This document shows, piece by piece, positions 62,001 through 64,000 of a DNA stretch of 64,000 bases. The stretch's first letter is position 1, and every line of letters begins with the position of its first letter. A program made the translations under genes and the position numbers. The notes beneath the pieces are model-generated. The model searched no databases. It saw nothing but the letters and a program-made list of their open reading frames with translations, and was not told where the DNA came from. The stretch lies in assembly GCA_008711295.1 (NCBI GenBank), contig VUYV01000147.1:993021-1057020 (forward strand). The letters run 5' to 3'. The stretch comes from Anarhynchus alexandrinus. Taxonomy: Eukaryota > Chordata > Aves > Charadriiformes > Charadriidae.

Positions 62001-64000
62001 TCATGTGCTGAGGTATTTTTATTAGAAGCTGCAAAGTCAACCTCCAGGGAAAGAGTGGGAATTTGCTTGCCCTTGGGCAAGGTAAAAGCTCTAAAAGATC
62101 CCATTCTGCCTTTATAACGTGTTACACCAAATGCAATCTAGGTTTCTGTTTGATTCAGACCCAAGCCTGCCTTCTGCAGTTTCTGCTGGAGAGTAAGCTG
62201 AAAACATATGCGGTGTGCACCCATTCCATCATTGTTCTCTCTTCTGGCCTATAAAAAAAATATGTTCCTGCTGCTATTAATGGAATTGTGATTTATTGAA
62301 CTGTAGCGCCCCAAACTGCAAATGGACAGGCCTATATAGACCCTGTTTCCATTCAGAATACTTCCAGTTAGAGAAGCTATGGGCAATTGCATTTTTGCTG
62401 TTGGTAGTGAATACTACAACCTAGATAGCTTTTGGAGGAAGCTCTGTTCCTGTTCACCTCTCTGTTCCTGGCTTGAAACAGAGGGAAGGGTTTCCCTGAG
62501 ATGTTCAGTGTTTTTCATGCTACACCCAGACTTTGGAGTTGGTTGAAGCCTTACCCAGTTTGCCTCAGGCAGGATAGCCAAGGTTTGAGGAGCTTGTTCC
62601 CACTCCCGTGTTCCCAGTCCCCTTTCAGAGCCCCAACCTGCCGTCACCGCCTACAACTCTCCGACACTATGCAGAGTCAGGAACATGGGGTTTTAGTAAT
62701 AGCTCCGAGTTCTTCTAAAGTGCTTTTCATTCATCACGCTCAAAGGACCATACAGAAGTAGAGAAATTATTGTTATCCTTGGTTTGAAAACAGAAATGTA
62801 GGTGAAAGGAGAGGGTGGTTCTGCAAACCCCAGGGATGCCTCTCGGGGCAGTTGTTTTGGACTCTGCAGTCATAATATCATTGCTACAGAATCCAGACTG
62901 TTGAATCTCTGAAGGGAACAGGAAAGCTGATTATAAAGCGAGAGCAAGTTTGCCAGATACAAATATCTTGGTAATCAGCACTGATTAGAAAGGGACTACA
63001 GTGCAGACTGGAGTATGTGGCAATTTAATAGCTCATTAAAATACGTTATTAAAAAATTAAACTACAGAAACTCCATTGGAAACTGATTTGATTGATTGAA
63101 TATCTTTCTTTGAACATTTTAGTAAATATTGATGCTTAGTGAGCTAAGTACTGTATGACTGCTGATTTTTACAGATAGCATGCAAGTACGGGCTTTCATC
63201 TTTATGTTGCAAAAATTATGTCTGTTTTAATATCGATATAATTATTTTATGGGTAATTGAATTTAATATTCTGCAGGCTTAATTTAACCAGTAGCAGGAC
63301 AGTAAAAAGTGTCAAACTTTAATTGTGAAAAATGTCGAACTGTTCAAGGCACCTATTCTGTTGGTGTTTCTTGCCACTAGCCATGTTCCCTACCCGCAGC
63401 ATTCCCATTTTTGCTCTGCCTAAATAGAAATCCCACATTGCCTTTTTTGTATTCCCCTGAAGCTAAATGCAATCCCATCAGCAATGGGGTTAGGACCCCT
63501 GGGACTCGGACTGGCCACAGGACAGGGAGAGTTGGTAGCTCCTCTCTGCAGTTGTGCTGTTCAAAAGCAGCACTTTGTGTTGTGTAAATGTCAATGCCAG
63601 GACATCTCTACTTTATGACAGACCCGTGAACCTCATCAGGAACGTTTAGGCTGTGTGCTCTTTCTCTGGGGAGAAGGGATCCACAAGACAGCAGCCTCCA
63701 CCTCTGCGGGCTGGGAGTGCAGTGAAGCAGCACGCCGTAAACACAGTGCTCTGCTCCCTCTCCCGGGGCTCTGGAAAGTGCCAAGTGTCTCCTCACAGGG
63801 AGAAAATGGTGGGAAGACACAACAGTGGGATCACATATACATCCCTGGTTAACACCCTTCCAGACCTAAGGCAGTTGAAGATGCTCGGTATTGACAGGGG
63901 GGATGCCGTCTCTGGGTGGCTGCTTGGTGCTCTCTGACAGCTGCGTGAAGGGTGATGCCAGAAAAAACCCTTTGTGATATGCTCCTTCTTTGGTGAATGT
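59031..64000 (+). other. THEMIS: THEMIS intron 1 (partial)
   Basis: No second THEMIS exon is found to the window end. The intron contains an A17 run (60062-60078), a TG/TA short repeat (60420-60460), stretches open on the minus strand at about 60840-62110 without a recognised family, and an AT-rich block at about 62930-63340 that may be conserved noncoding sequence. Confidence 0.6.
60062..60078. repeat. A17 homopolymer
   Basis: Seventeen A in THEMIS intron 1. No SINE body is recognisable upstream, so it does not look like a retroposon tail. Confidence 0.95.

Noticed and set aside
1..64000. Search for CRISPR arrays, operons, prophage or toxin systems
   Set aside because: The window is a bird-like nuclear locus with spliced genes. 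No regularly spaced repeats or compact gene clusters are present.
59031..64000. Search for THEMIS exon 2
   Set aside because: No phase-compatible exon with a peptide like SIYEMFGNECC or STGEVIKITG was found before the window end.

Overview
The window is vertebrate nuclear DNA, most probably from a bird. Coding sequence comes as short exons with GT/AG boundaries and consistent phases, separated by kilobase introns. Repeats point to birds: CR1 LINE 3' ends with ATTCTATG units (36981-37045 antisense, about 56190-56266 sense), an older antisense CR1 body (about 12600-13810) and an ERVL-type LTR (about 42690-43150). The species cannot be settled from sequence alone.

Positions 1 to about 40170 hold the 3' half of PTPRK on the + strand (receptor tyrosine phosphatase kappa, R2B class). 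Seventeen constitutive coding exons run from the transmembrane exon (2467-2605) to the TAG at 38949-38951. They encode about 708 residues: transmembrane helix, juxtamembrane segment, catalytic domain D1 (WPD loop at 25178-25332, [10 protein letters not shown] split between 25332 and 26437) and degenerate domain D2 (WASHR in place of the WPD loop, HCLNGGGRSG split between 34998 and 36303). The extracellular MAM, Ig and FN3 exons lie upstream, outside the window.

The juxtamembrane part contains two small frame-preserving cassette exons that I can recognise: 30 nt at 5913-5942 (adds a Tyr/Ser-rich RRSYYSYSYYL) and 36 nt at 11707-11742 (adds LPNDPLVPTAVL). A third candidate is a 12-nt microexon at 14783-14794 that would add VPIT or LPIT. 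The transmembrane exon also has three tandem in-frame AG acceptors. Together these would vary the linker between membrane and phosphatase.

From about 40170 to 58940 is an intergenic interval of about 19 kb with no supported gene. It holds the ERVL LTR, a MIR/CORE-SINE-like relic (about 52070-52310), AT-rich stretches that could be conserved noncoding elements, a CR1 end and a GT-rich repeat block.

At 58940-59030 (+) is the first coding exon of THEMIS, a T-cell adaptor with CABIT domains. The first 30 codons end in a strong donor, and the rest of the window is its first intron. PTPRK and THEMIS are head-to-tail on the same strand, which agrees with the known vertebrate neighbourhood. I found no RNA gene, CRISPR array or bacterial-type system.
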